NCBI RefSeq assembly: GCF_000941055.1
Contig: NZ_CP007202.1
Location: forward strand, 3,022,437-3,086,436
Source of the DNA: Siansivirga zeaxanthinifaciens CC-SAMT-1
Lineage (GTDB): Bacteria > Bacteroidota > Bacteroidia > Flavobacteriales > Flavobacteriaceae
DNA length: 64,000 bases
Direction: 5' to 3'
The notes beneath the pieces were generated by a model. That model was not told the origin of the DNA. It saw only the letters and a list, made by a program, of their open reading frames with translations, and searched no databases. The translations under genes were made by a program, and so were the position numbers. This document shows positions 40,492 through 48,469 of the stretch, one piece after another; position 1 is the stretch's first letter; each line of letters starts with the position of its first letter.

Positions 40492-43400
40492 CTATTTTTT
40501 AATCACCTTTAAAAAAGAAGGTTTTTCTGCATTCACTTTAATAAAATAAACTCCGTTAGGTTTATCGGTTATATCTAAACTGACTTTGCCTCCATTAACG
40601 TCATACATTTTTGAACTTATTAATTGTCCATGGATATTAGATACTTCAAGTTTAATACTATTTAAGTGTTTTGGAACAGTTATTTCAAATGCACCACTAG
40701 TTGGGTTTGGATATACTTTTATTAATGATTCTTGAAGTTCATTTTCTTGGTCACTTAGAGTAACACTTGCAGGGATAACCTGCCATTTGCTTCTTGCATC
40801 AGTATCACTAACAGCATAATTATAAACGTTCCCATTAGGGTCTTCATACATAAATCTACCTCCATCTTTCACTTCAAAACGGTAGGTATCATCTGCTTGA
40901 TTATAATGCACGGTCCAGACTTTATCTACATCTGAATTTGTAGGTTGATTTCCTGTACTTACAATAAGATAAGCTCCTCCTCCAAAAGTGCCACCTGTCC
41001 CACGTAATACACCATTTAGCTTACTATCTATATTGTAATATTCTGTGCCACTTACATCAACTTTTACAAACTCCCAGTGCCTATCATTGTCTTCTGCAGT
41101 ATCTCTCATAATCACGGGTTGCCCAGCACTACTATTGGCACCTAAAAATTTCCCCGTTGCCACATTTCTTAATCTATAGGTATCTCCTGTTAAATCTGTT
41201 TTATCCACATCATTAACAACAATTGTAATCTCTGTAGATTCTATACTATTTCCACCGCTATTATACGCTTTAGCCTTAATGGTATAGTTACCTACCATAG
41301 TTGGTGTCCAATTTAAAAGATAAGGAAATGTTGTAGCTTCTTGGTACAATGTCCCATTAATGTAAAATTCTACTTTGGTGATGTTACCAGTATCAGTGGT
41401 TGCATTGGCATACAACTGCACTTCTTGATTTAATAGAAATTCTTGATTGTTAAAAGGAGACAATAATGTTACAGCAAATGGTTGTGGACCATTCGCATAC
41501 TCTAAATAAGCTTTTCCATCAGTATCACCATAAAGTGTTTGCCCTAGATAAGTTAATTGTTGCCCTTGACCTATATATTGTGAAATGGTTGTAGGCGTAA
41601 TTCTGATGATAGCAAACCTACCTGTAAATGAAATATTAGGATTTGTGGATGTATACGTTTCTCCATTATTCTCGTTTGAAATGATGTAATCGGTCATTAT
41701 AACGCCATTTACCAATGAGGTAACTTTCGCTCCAACAATTTTGGCACCGGTATATAAATTTTCTACCGATTGTACCGTACCTGAAGCATTTCTAGAAGGT
41801 TCAAAAACAGAAATAAACGGCCTGTCCCAAGCTTCCCCTGGTTGTCTTACCGTAACAATGGGAGTTTTAATGCCATCATATCCCATCTGCGCTTCAATAG
41901 TTGCTGGTCCTTTACAGGCAGTATACTCTCTACTTTCACCTCCCGGCATTAACATATGCATATATCTCACGCCTTGTTTGGTCATAGGGATGGTAGCCTT
42001 TACTGAAGTAGTTGTGGGTGCAGATGTATTAACCTGTTCAAAATAATGCCATCCAGGGAAGAAAATGGATTTACCTGCATAAACACTTTCTACGGAAGGA
42101 TATCTGTTAACTTGAGGTGTTAGAGAGATTGGATTATTACTGGCATCTACCATACTCACATTATCTCCTACATTGTGATATACATAATCATGAAAGTTAT
42201 TGGTCCCTAATGATTTTGAACGAAACAAATCGAAATAATATCCTGTATTGTCACTGGTTCTAATCACACTAAAAACACGTTGTTGCCTTGCATTATTGAT
42301 TCCGTCGTCCAATACTTGTGCCGAAAAGGTAAAGTTTGATGCTATGGGATCTGCTAGCGATACAGGTTCTGCAGCAAGGGTAACCGTTTTATCCATTTTT
42401 ATCTGATTATCGGCCTTCCAAGCACCTACACCTGTTCCTTTAGAAGTACCATTGATAATAACTGTATTATGGCCTGCATAGATTCTATGATAATTCCTAA
42501 ATTCATCACCATCCCTCGCATTATTGCCAGCACCTACATCACCACCACCAGTACCCATCACAGCTCCTAGGCCATATATTTCCATGTCAATACCAGATAA
42601 ATGGGAATGTACATAATGAGCGCCACCAGTATATCCCATTAACCCAGACTCAACTCTATTATTGGTATTTAAATTTCTTTGCATGGCAATACCTGCATAG
42701 TCAATTGTAATAGATGAACTATAACTAATAGGTGTTACATTTACTAATGCTATATTAGAAATCCACAATAAATTCAGCGGGTTGTTCCATTCTAAGGTTT
42801 GTGTTGAAACTGTAGGGTTAAAACCTCCTTTAGCAGAATAAAATGCTTTAAGCATTTCTTCGGCTTTTAATTCCAAATTTGTATAGCCCTTACGTTTAGA
42901 TATGACGAAAACACGCTCCATTAAATCCTCAGTATTCAATCTTGTTCTGTGCGCATCACCAAAACGCATCACCTCACTACCGTTAGGAAACCTATAGTTT
43001 TCAAAGAAGAAGGAATCTTCTAAAATAACCTTGTAATTATTAAAAATATTAAGAGAAGGGCTGTATCTATCAACCACTTCCATAAGCTCTAAGATAATCC
43101 TTTGAGGCCCGATACTGTAGCCTGTAGCTTCTGGCCAAGCGCCAGAATCTTTACATCTATTCATCATCCAAGTTAAACCATTTTGCCTGGAAGTGCCGTT
43201 CATAAAATTATTAAAATAGGTTTGTCTGGTGGCATCATTTTCAATTGAAAGTACATTAAAAAGAGCTCCTGGTGCTTCTAAAACAGGATGATTGGAATTG
43301 ATTCCACCACGATTAAATACATTATCAGCTAATTTTTTAAATGCAGTTTCAGAATTGGTAAAATTAAAAGGTACTCTAGTTCCTGTATCGATATCATAAA

Positions 43401-43908
43401 CCGTTGTGCCAGACTTCACCAAAAACCCATGAACAAAGTCATAAATCATAGGAGGTTTTGTATACGCCTCTCTAGAATCAATTAAATAATCGCCCGAATG
43501 AAAATCAACATTACCAGAAATTTGGGCTATTTTTTTAGTGTAGTTATACAGAATATCAGCTGCAAGTTGCCCATAATCTTCATTATCAGTTAACCAATAC
43601 AATAAACTCGCATCAAACCCTAAAGTCAAGATATCTCTATGTGTAGTTCTATTACCTGGTAATGATGGTATGGAACTAATTATTGTTGAGGGGTTAATTT
43701 TATGAGAATCTCTTTTAGAATCAACTCTACTTTTGTACTGATTTAACAAATTTGAAGCCCAAGTATTTTGGGATATTTTATCTAAAATAACCTGCTTTTC
43801 AGCATCTTTAATCCAGATATGTGGGTGGGTTAAGGACTGCGCCATTACAAATTGAGACATCAATATACAGACTACAAGAATGCCATGATTAATTATATTT
43901 TTTTTCAT
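40492..43908 (-). CDS. Heparinase II/III-like polysaccharide lyase (PL40-like ulvan lyase) with Ig-like, RICIN-like and T9SS domains
   Basis: The 1138-residue protein has a signal peptide ending in FVMAQ. The N-terminal half is an alpha/alpha toroid (HPHIWIKDAEKQVILDKI; DASLLYWLTDNEDYGQLAADILYNYTK; CKDSGAWPEATGYSIGPQRI), followed by a beta-sandwich with GAHYVHSHLSGIDMEIYGLG and YAGHNTVIING, the arrangement of heparinase II/III-type lyases. The HSHLSG histidines and the Tyr of YRIYAG-type loops are candidates for catalysis. PL40 ulvan lyase of Formosa has this architecture, and the context supports it; another heparinase-like family is possible. After about residue 815 come an Ig-like domain, a RICIN-like module and a T9SS tail (KVYPNPTSGAFE ... 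SFLKVIKK). The Ig plus RICIN block closely resembles that of the broken gene at 34265. Confidence 0.7.
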   Translation of the reverse strand: MKKNIINHGILVVCILMSQFVMAQSLTHPHIWIKDAEKQVILDKISQNTWASNLLNQYKSRVDSKRDSHKINPSTIISSIPSLPGNRTTHRDILTLGFDASLLYWLTDNEDYGQLAADILYNYTKKIAQISGNVDFHSGDYLIDSREAYTKPPMIYDFVHGFLVKSGTTVYDIDTGTRVPFNFTNSETAFKKLADNVFNRGGINSNHPVLEAPGALFNVLSIENDATRQTYFNNFMNGTSRQNGLTWMMNRCKDSGAWPEATGYSIGPQRIILELMEVVDRYSPSLNIFNNYKVILEDSFFFENYRFPNGSEVMRFGDAHRTRLNTEDLMERVFVISKRKGYTNLELKAEEMLKAFYSAKGGFNPTVSTQTLEWNNPLNLLWISNIALVNVTPISYSSSITIDYAGIAMQRNLNTNNRVESGLMGYTGGAHYVHSHLSGIDMEIYGLGAVMGTGGGDVGAGNNARDGDEFRNYHRIYAGHNTVIINGTSKGTGVGAWKADNQIKMDKTVTLAAEPVSLADPIASNFTFSAQVLDDGINNARQQRVFSVIRTSDNTGYYFDLFRSKSLGTNNFHDYVYHNVGDNVSMVDASNNPISLTPQVNRYPSVESVYAGKSIFFPGWHYFEQVNTSAPTTTSVKATIPMTKQGVRYMHMLMPGGESREYTACKGPATIEAQMGYDGIKTPIVTVRQPGEAWDRPFISVFEPSRNASGTVQSVENLYTGAKIVGAKVTSLVNGVIMTDYIISNENNGETYTSTNPNISFTGRFAIIRITPTTISQYIGQGQQLTYLGQTLYGDTDGKAYLEYANGPQPFAVTLLSPFNNQEFLLNQEVQLYANATTDTGNITKVEFYINGTLYQEATTFPYLLNWTPTMVGNYTIKAKAYNSGGNSIESTEITIVVNDVDKTDLTGDTYRLRNVATGKFLGANSSAGQPVIMRDTAEDNDRHWEFVKVDVSGTEYYNIDSKLNGVLRGTGGTFGGGAYLIVSTGNQPTNSDVDKVWTVHYNQADDTYRFEVKDGGRFMYEDPNGNVYNYAVSDTDARSKWQVIPASVTLSDQENELQESLIKVYPNPTSGAFEITVPKHLNSIKLEVSNIHGQLISSKMYDVNGGKVSLDITDKPNGVYFIKVNAEKPSFLKVIKK

Positions 43909-44033
43909 TTTTTGACCTTTTATTAAGCTTTAAGAAGCCCCATTATTTTTTTTAACAACTTAGTTTTTAACAATTTTAATATAGATGTAGCCATCTTAAA
44001 ACTTAACAAAATTAAAAGGATAAATAACACATA

Positions 44034-44052
44034 CTGTCCTGTCTTGTCTGCC
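44034..44052 (-). promoter_or_regulatory. Direct-repeat operator copy 8 (PL40-like gene)
   Basis: CTGTCCTGTCTTGTCTGCC has a perfect first half and second half TCTGC, 10 bp apart, as in copy 5. It lies 125 bp before the ATG at 43908. Confidence 0.75.
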
Positions 44053-44180
44053 AGAAGAAATTATTATTTTAAAACCGCCAAAGACTGAATACCAAATGGT
44101 TATTTACACATTTACACAAAAAGATATATACGCAAACAACATAATTATAATAACACTCCTATTTGAGCAAAATAAAATAA

Positions 44181-44216
44181 AAAAAGACCATTTAATATTA
44201 ATTAAATGGTCTTTTT
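44181..44216 (-). terminator. Strong rho-independent terminator of the split lectin gene
   Basis: A perfect 16-bp stem (arms 44181-44196 and 44201-44216, core GACCATTTAAT/ATTAAATGGTC) encloses a 4-base loop and has T-rich sequence after it on the minus strand. It begins 28 bp past the stop at 44245. Confidence 0.9.
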
Positions 44217-44244
44217 GAAAGTGAAAAATAGTATTACTAACTTA

Positions 44245-45099
44245 CTATTGTTTGATTATTTTCTTGGTGAACTTACCAGACTCTCCTGAAAGCTCAACAA
44301 TATACATACCACTTGAAAGTAAACTAGCATCGATAGTTAGAGTAGATTGTCCATCTATTTGTTTTGTAAACACTCTACTTCCTAATATGGTATACACAGA
44401 AACTTGTTTAACATTTGAAGTAAGACCTTTAATGGCAATTTCATTTTTTACTGGGCTTGAAACAAATACCGAACTTGCATCAAATTTATTGTTGCTTAAT
44501 GTTGTTATTGTTGATTCTGCAAGAACCCAATAACTTCTAGCCTCACCATCGGTATTAGTATTTGCTGCATCGTTCATATCAGCAACAGTATAATTATAAA
44601 GTAATCCATCTAAACCTTGGTATAAAAATCTTTCATTAGTAGTACCAGTACCAGAAACAACTGCACCAAATCTAAATGTTGTAAAACCTGATTGAGATAG
44701 TGTTGTTGCCGTCCATCTATTATCTGTTTTATGACCACCATTTTAATTCCATACGTTGTATTTAAAATTTGTATGAACCGTTAGTGTATTATTAGCTCTC
44801 ATGATACCTTTAGTATCATTTCCAATATTCCAATCATCTAAATAGTTATGAACAGTGCCATCACCTGGATCTGTTGTGTCATGATGATTGAAGAAAAAAT
44901 TAAAGGTAACATCATCCGTTGGAAGTGTAGTCGAAAATTCATAAGCGCCTAATCCTGTGGCTTTTAAATAACTAGCAGTACCAAAGTTTTGAAGCACATA
45001 TTTTGTGCCTTCAGTGATTGCCGTTACTTGCGCTTGCACTTGAAAGGCAAACATGGTCAAATATAAAAATAAAATAATTTTTAAAGTAATTTTTTTCAT
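44245..45099 (-). pseudogene. Small secreted lectin-like protein with T9SS tail; interrupted by one in-frame TAA
   Basis: A single frame of 285 codons is broken only by TAA at 44743-44745 (codon 119, context YNVWN-stop-NGGHKTDNRWTAT). Upstream: signal peptide ending in FQVQAQ and the front of a lectin-like module (GTKYVLQNFGTASYLKATG). Downstream in the same frame: the rest of the module (ERFLYQGLDGLLYNYTVADM) and a T9SS sorting domain (SSVFVSSPVKNEIAIKGL ... KFTKKIIKQ). It has the same layout as the intact 258-residue protein at 47509. No enzyme domain is present, so glycan binding on the surface or in the medium is likely. If the stop is real, the protein loses half of the lectin module and its export tail. 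Operator copy 9 and a strong terminator flank it, making a single-gene unit. Confidence 0.82.
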
Positions 45100-45157
45100 A
45101 AATAAAAAGTTTTTAGATAGTTAATTTTTACTAGAGTATTTTTTTTAGAAACAAATT

Positions 45158-45176
45158 CTGTCCTGCATTGTCCTGA
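45158..45176 (-). promoter_or_regulatory. Direct-repeat operator copy 9 (split lectin gene)
   Basis: CTGTCCTGCATTGTCCTGA has two perfect TCCTG half-sites 10 bp apart, 58 bp before the ATG at 45099. Confidence 0.8.
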
Positions 45177-45275
45177 TTACTAGATAATCTTCCAACTAAA
45201 GTTGAAAAAACAAGTTTAAAACACTTTTTATAACCCTACATTTTATTGTTATCCATTAGGATGTAATTTAATATA

Positions 45276-45313
45276 AAAACCCCAATGGTATGTGAGAGGG
45301 TTAACAATGGGGT
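45276..45313 (-). terminator. Rho-independent terminator of the lyase-like gene at 45341
   Basis: Arms ACCCCA (45279-45284) and TGGGGT (45308-45313), extendable through one mismatch, form a hairpin followed by a T run on the minus strand. It begins 28 bp after the stop of the gene at 45341. Confidence 0.7.
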
Positions 45314-45340
45314 CTTCAACTAAAGTATATTAAAATTATA

Positions 45341-46486
45341 CTATTTTACTACAAGCTTAGAGGTATAAATTTTATCGAACTCATCTTTTACTGTTATAAT
45401 ATACATACCCGATTTAAATGTATTGGCCTTACGAATCTCTAGCGTCGGGTTTACTGTAGTGGTTTTATAAACCGTTTTACCCAAAAAGTCTGTGATGGTT
45501 ACTTTAGCCCTTTGTATATTTTCTAAGTTAATCGTAAAGCTATCGCTAACGGGGTTTGGAAATACCATAATAGATTTTTTTGCTACTTGCTTATCTAAAA
45601 CTATTGCGTTGCCTGCACTTAACGTGCGTGATGCAGGTATGGTACTATTTAGAGACTGCACTGCACTTGCCCCGTCATTAAACGCTTTTAAATTATGAAT
45701 ACGTGAGGTTATATCGAATGGACACTTACCTCCTCCATAAATACCAAATTTTGCATACACAGATCTTTCATCAATACCTATGTTATCATTATAATCTGGG
45801 TCATCATCTGTTTTACACTCTACTATTTCACTAGGAGCGCCGTTAGGATTATTAAGAGTTTGTTTTGTTCCATTAATCCATACTTCAACAGTCCCTGCGT
45901 TAGTACCTGTTTCTTCGATTCCTTTTTTAATACCTAACACAATATCTACCCATGTATCTTTTGCAGTAAGTATCTCCTTTAATATAAATTTTCTATTATC
46001 TGAGGAACAACCAGGACCTAGCTTCCAATTTCTTATATTCCCTGTATTGCTGTTTTTACAAGGTTTGAAGTATTGGAATAAGATTTTTCCATTTTCATAA
46101 GCTATCGTAATTGGGTGGTTTTGGCTACCACCATCAGGTTCAGAAGTCTTAAATTGAAAAATAGCAAATCTATCGTTGAAACTATCATCATGACTAATCA
46201 TAACTCTCCAAGCATAGTAGATGGTTTGACCTGAAAAGTGTTCTTCTCTAGGTCTTGAAAACTCATTACGTTTTACCTTTGCAGGACATGTCTGTCTCCA
46301 TACTTTACCACTCACGCCATTTACATTCTCTTGAAAAATTTGGGGATTATTGGAAGTTGTTTCACAATCTTCAAAATTAATGCTTTGGAAATGTGTTAAA
46401 GGCCCACCTACATTCGCGTCTGCATGCCAAATTTGAGCACATACAGCTAAAGGGAAACCTAATAAGAGGACTAATAGTTTTTTCAT
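45341..46486 (-). CDS. Secreted concanavalin-like polysaccharide lyase (PL28/heparin-lyase-I-like) with T9SS tail
   Basis: The 381-residue protein has a signal peptide ending in AVCAQ, a beta jelly-roll domain (about 20-265; KVWRQTCPAKVKRNEFSRPRE, YYAWRVMISHDDSFNDRFAIFQFKT, VDIVLGIKKGIEE, VEVWINGTKQTLNNPNGA) and a T9SS tail (MVFPNPVSDSFTI ... YTSKLVVK). The order of motifs parallels the PL28-type protein at 55761 (KRAEFAR, YYYGWRWRF, AVFQWKT, LEFWFNGVQQTLSN), so they share a fold and probably the lyase chemistry, but sequence identity is low. It lacks a RICIN-like module. No direct-repeat operator was found in the 500 bp upstream, unlike most secreted enzymes here. Confidence 0.7.
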   Translation of the reverse strand: MKKLLVLLLGFPLAVCAQIWHADANVGGPLTHFQSINFEDCETTSNNPQIFQENVNGVSGKVWRQTCPAKVKRNEFSRPREEHFSGQTIYYAWRVMISHDDSFNDRFAIFQFKTSEPDGGSQNHPITIAYENGKILFQYFKPCKNSNTGNIRNWKLGPGCSSDNRKFILKEILTAKDTWVDIVLGIKKGIEETGTNAGTVEVWINGTKQTLNNPNGAPSEIVECKTDDDPDYNDNIGIDERSVYAKFGIYGGGKCPFDITSRIHNLKAFNDGASAVQSLNSTIPASRTLSAGNAIVLDKQVAKKSIMVFPNPVSDSFTINLENIQRAKVTITDFLGKTVYKTTTVNPTLEIRKANTFKSGMYIITVKDEFDKIYTSKLVVK

Positions 46487-46990
46487 GAATATTTAGATTT
46501 TTCCTTTATTTAGCAATTGTTTCATTCTTTACAAAATTAAAATAACTATAAATCTTGTTTTTACATCGCTTTTTTTAAAATCAAAAATACAAATATTACG
46601 GCAAATAAAATTCCTAAAAAAGCGGACAAAACTCCTTTTTTTTGAAAATTTAATAATATTGAGCTATGTAACGAAGGCTAGGAATAATTAAACAAAATTT
46701 AAGGGCGTAAGTATAGCAACACCCAAGTTTTAGAAGTTTATAGTTTTATTGACTTTGTATGGATTCATCTTTAAACACGTTAGATGCCATAGATTAATAC
46801 ACAATGTATAATAGGCCATAGCGTGAAAAAAGAGTAGGAGGCGTGTTGATCACAACAAGCGATAACCTTAAATAAAACGAACGGTAAAATGATGTGAAAA
46901 TATAAAATATATTATATTTCTTATTAAAACCTTAGCGTCTTTTTTCTAGCCTAGACTGGTTAAAATAAAAACATAAATAGCATTATACAG
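46487..46990. other. Intergenic region, no convincing gene
   Basis: These 504 bp separate the lyase-like gene start from the HTCS remnant. No frame, repeat or operator copy could be supported. Its promoter must lie here or further upstream. Confidence 0.45.
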
Positions 46991-47303
46991 TCAGTTCAAT
47001 TTGTGTAAATAAACAGCAATATCCGTATCAAATTGTGTAAAATATTTGGCGTAGGCACTTGGTGTCTTGCCAAACTTAGCTGTATTCTGCATCTGTTGGT
47101 GTGGTTACAAATGGTGGATTATTGGGATCATCAACACAATCATCATCACTTGGGTTGCTATTGCCATTAGGGTCGAGGCGTCTAAAATTATCATTTACGG
47201 ATAAATTAGGGTCTCCGCACCATAATACTTGTGCACTAAGCGCATTTGATAGGAATATAACAATTAAATACAACAAATAGGTTTTAATGTTTTTAGTTTT
47301 CAT
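46991..47303 (-). pseudogene. Chimeric remnant: PL28 lyase start fused to HTCS regulator end
   Basis: From the ATG at 47303 a signal peptide ending in ALSAQ leads into VLWCGDPNLSVNDNFRRLDP and continues to TTPTDAEYS, then stops at 47076. About 126 bp (47108-47233) are nearly identical to the start of the PL28 gene near 57134-57259, with only about three differences seen. Immediately after, in another frame from about 47080, comes AKFGKTPSAYAKYFTQF, ending at the TGA at 46991; it matches the last residues of the HTCS at 48470 (AKFGKTPSEYAQSF). The join is near 47080 in a short AGTTTGG-like stretch common to both genes. A copy of the PL28-hydrolase-HTCS segment seems to have been duplicated and then deleted internally. 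The C-terminal tail after the match differs from the resident HTCS. Confidence 0.85.
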
Positions 47304-47413
47304 AGCTGTTTTTTTTAATCCATTATTGCACGTTACAAGAAGATATTCATATGGAATTATTAAACGTTCCAAAGAGCATATTAAACATCAATTTTTTAGC
47401 CCCACTTCGATTC

Positions 47414-47444
47414 AAAAAAGGCTCGGTTTTAAACCAAGCCTTTT
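47414..47444 (-). terminator. Rho-independent terminator of the small lectin gene
   Basis: Arms AAAAGGCT (47416-47423) and AGCCTTTT (47437-47444), joined by an inner GGTTT/AAACC stem with one mismatch, form a stable hairpin with T-rich sequence after it on the minus strand, 64 bp after the stop at 47509. Confidence 0.82.
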
Positions 47445-47508
47445 CATCATTATTAATTCGAGTTGTGCTAATTGCTTAAGCAAAAACTACCCTCAGTACT
47501 TTAGTATT

Positions 47509-48285
47509 TTATCTCTTCACAACTTTTCTTGTTGCAAATGTATTTGTTCCAATAAATTTAACGACATAAACACCGCTTGATAAGGCTGTTACATCTAAAG
47601 ACAAAGATGATGCACCACTTGTTAATTTTTGTATTAAAGACTTTCCTACCAAGTTAAATACTTCAACTTTATTAATGTTGGATGATAACCCTTTAATTTG
47701 GATAAAATCGTTTATTGGATTAGAAATAAATACAGAACTTAAATTAAAGTCATCATTACTTAACACTGCAGCTTCTATTATCCAGCTTTGTCTGTTGTCG
47801 TTTGTATCAAGTGGAACAGCAGTGATAGTACCTACATTAGCACCATTTATAGTTTGATTAGTTTGATTTTCGCGAACGTAAAGGTCATTAAGATGGAATC
47901 GATATTCAGAACCGCTAACATTAACAAAAATTGCTCTTCTTTCTGCGTCAGGACTAGCACCCGAAACTTGTCCAATAGAACCCGTATTAGCACCCGATAT
48001 AAAAATTTTCATTAAACCTCTTGATCCTAATACTTCGAACGTACCATTAGCATCTAAAGCTGTAAGATTAAATGTAGTCTTAGCCCCATTTAAACTTGCA
48101 CTAGTTTCATACCGCCAACCTTCAGCAGTTCCTGTCTCCGCTGCCAAGTCAGCGCCTCCAGTAGAGAGGTAGCCACCAGTTTCCTTATTTCTTATGGTGT
48201 AAAGACCATCTGCAAGCTGAGCTTGTATCTGAAAAACAGCTGCAAAAAGAATTAATAGTGTACATTTAAAAGTAAAATTTTTCAT
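47509..48285 (-). CDS. Small secreted lectin-like protein with T9SS tail
   Basis: The 258-residue protein has a signal peptide ending in FQIQAQ, a single RICIN-like module (about 24-170; LADGLYTIRNKETGGYLSTGG, EYRFHLNDLYVRE, RQSWIIEAA) and a T9SS sorting domain (SSVFISNPINDFIQIKGL ... FATRKVVKR). There is no catalytic domain. It is the intact counterpart of the split gene at 44245. Because it is exported, it probably binds the polymer or its fragments outside the cell or on its surface (inference). It lies 184 bp after the HTCS stop; no clear operator copy is upstream, so it may be read through from the HTCS transcript. Confidence 0.75.
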   Translation of the reverse strand: MKNFTFKCTLLILFAAVFQIQAQLADGLYTIRNKETGGYLSTGGADLAAETGTAEGWRYETSASLNGAKTTFNLTALDANGTFEVLGSRGLMKIFISGANTGSIGQVSGASPDAERRAIFVNVSGSEYRFHLNDLYVRENQTNQTINGANVGTITAVPLDTNDNRQSWIIEAAVLSNDDFNLSSVFISNPINDFIQIKGLSSNINKVEVFNLVGKSLIQKLTSGASSLSLDVTALSSGVYVVKFIGTNTFATRKVVKR

Positions 48286-48469
48286 AAAATACGATTTTTA
48301 GTTAGTATAAATTTTAATTGTTAATTGGACCTTACCTTAATTTAGTCAAGTCCTATCAACCACAAACATAGCATAAAACCGAGGTTCAAAATTCCTTAAG
48401 ATGTGGAAAAAACTCCTTTTTAACCCCTAAAAGCCCTTGTATCACATGCATTAGACCAAAACCCCAGAC

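Larger units (their letters stand above)
43909..44244. other. Intergenic region between PL40-like gene and split lectin gene
   Basis: These 336 bp hold operator copy 8 (44034-44052), 125 bp before the PL40-like start, and the terminator at 44181-44216 of the next gene. Nothing else was seen. Confidence 0.6.

Noticed and set aside
44245-44577. Separate gene for the 110-residue frame
   Set aside because: It is the in-frame continuation of the split lectin gene after the TAA at 44743; no signal peptide.
24800-45000. Paralogous C-terminal modules as DNA-level repeats or a mobile cassette
   Set aside because: The modules are similar as protein but diverged as DNA and lack flanking repeats, so only old shuffling is supported.
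24515-45099. Genome-wide stop-codon reassignment as the explanation for in-frame stops
   Set aside because: Both TAA and TGA occur as internal stops, and both also end intact genes in this window (for example TAA at 3403-region and other genes), so no single codon is reassigned.
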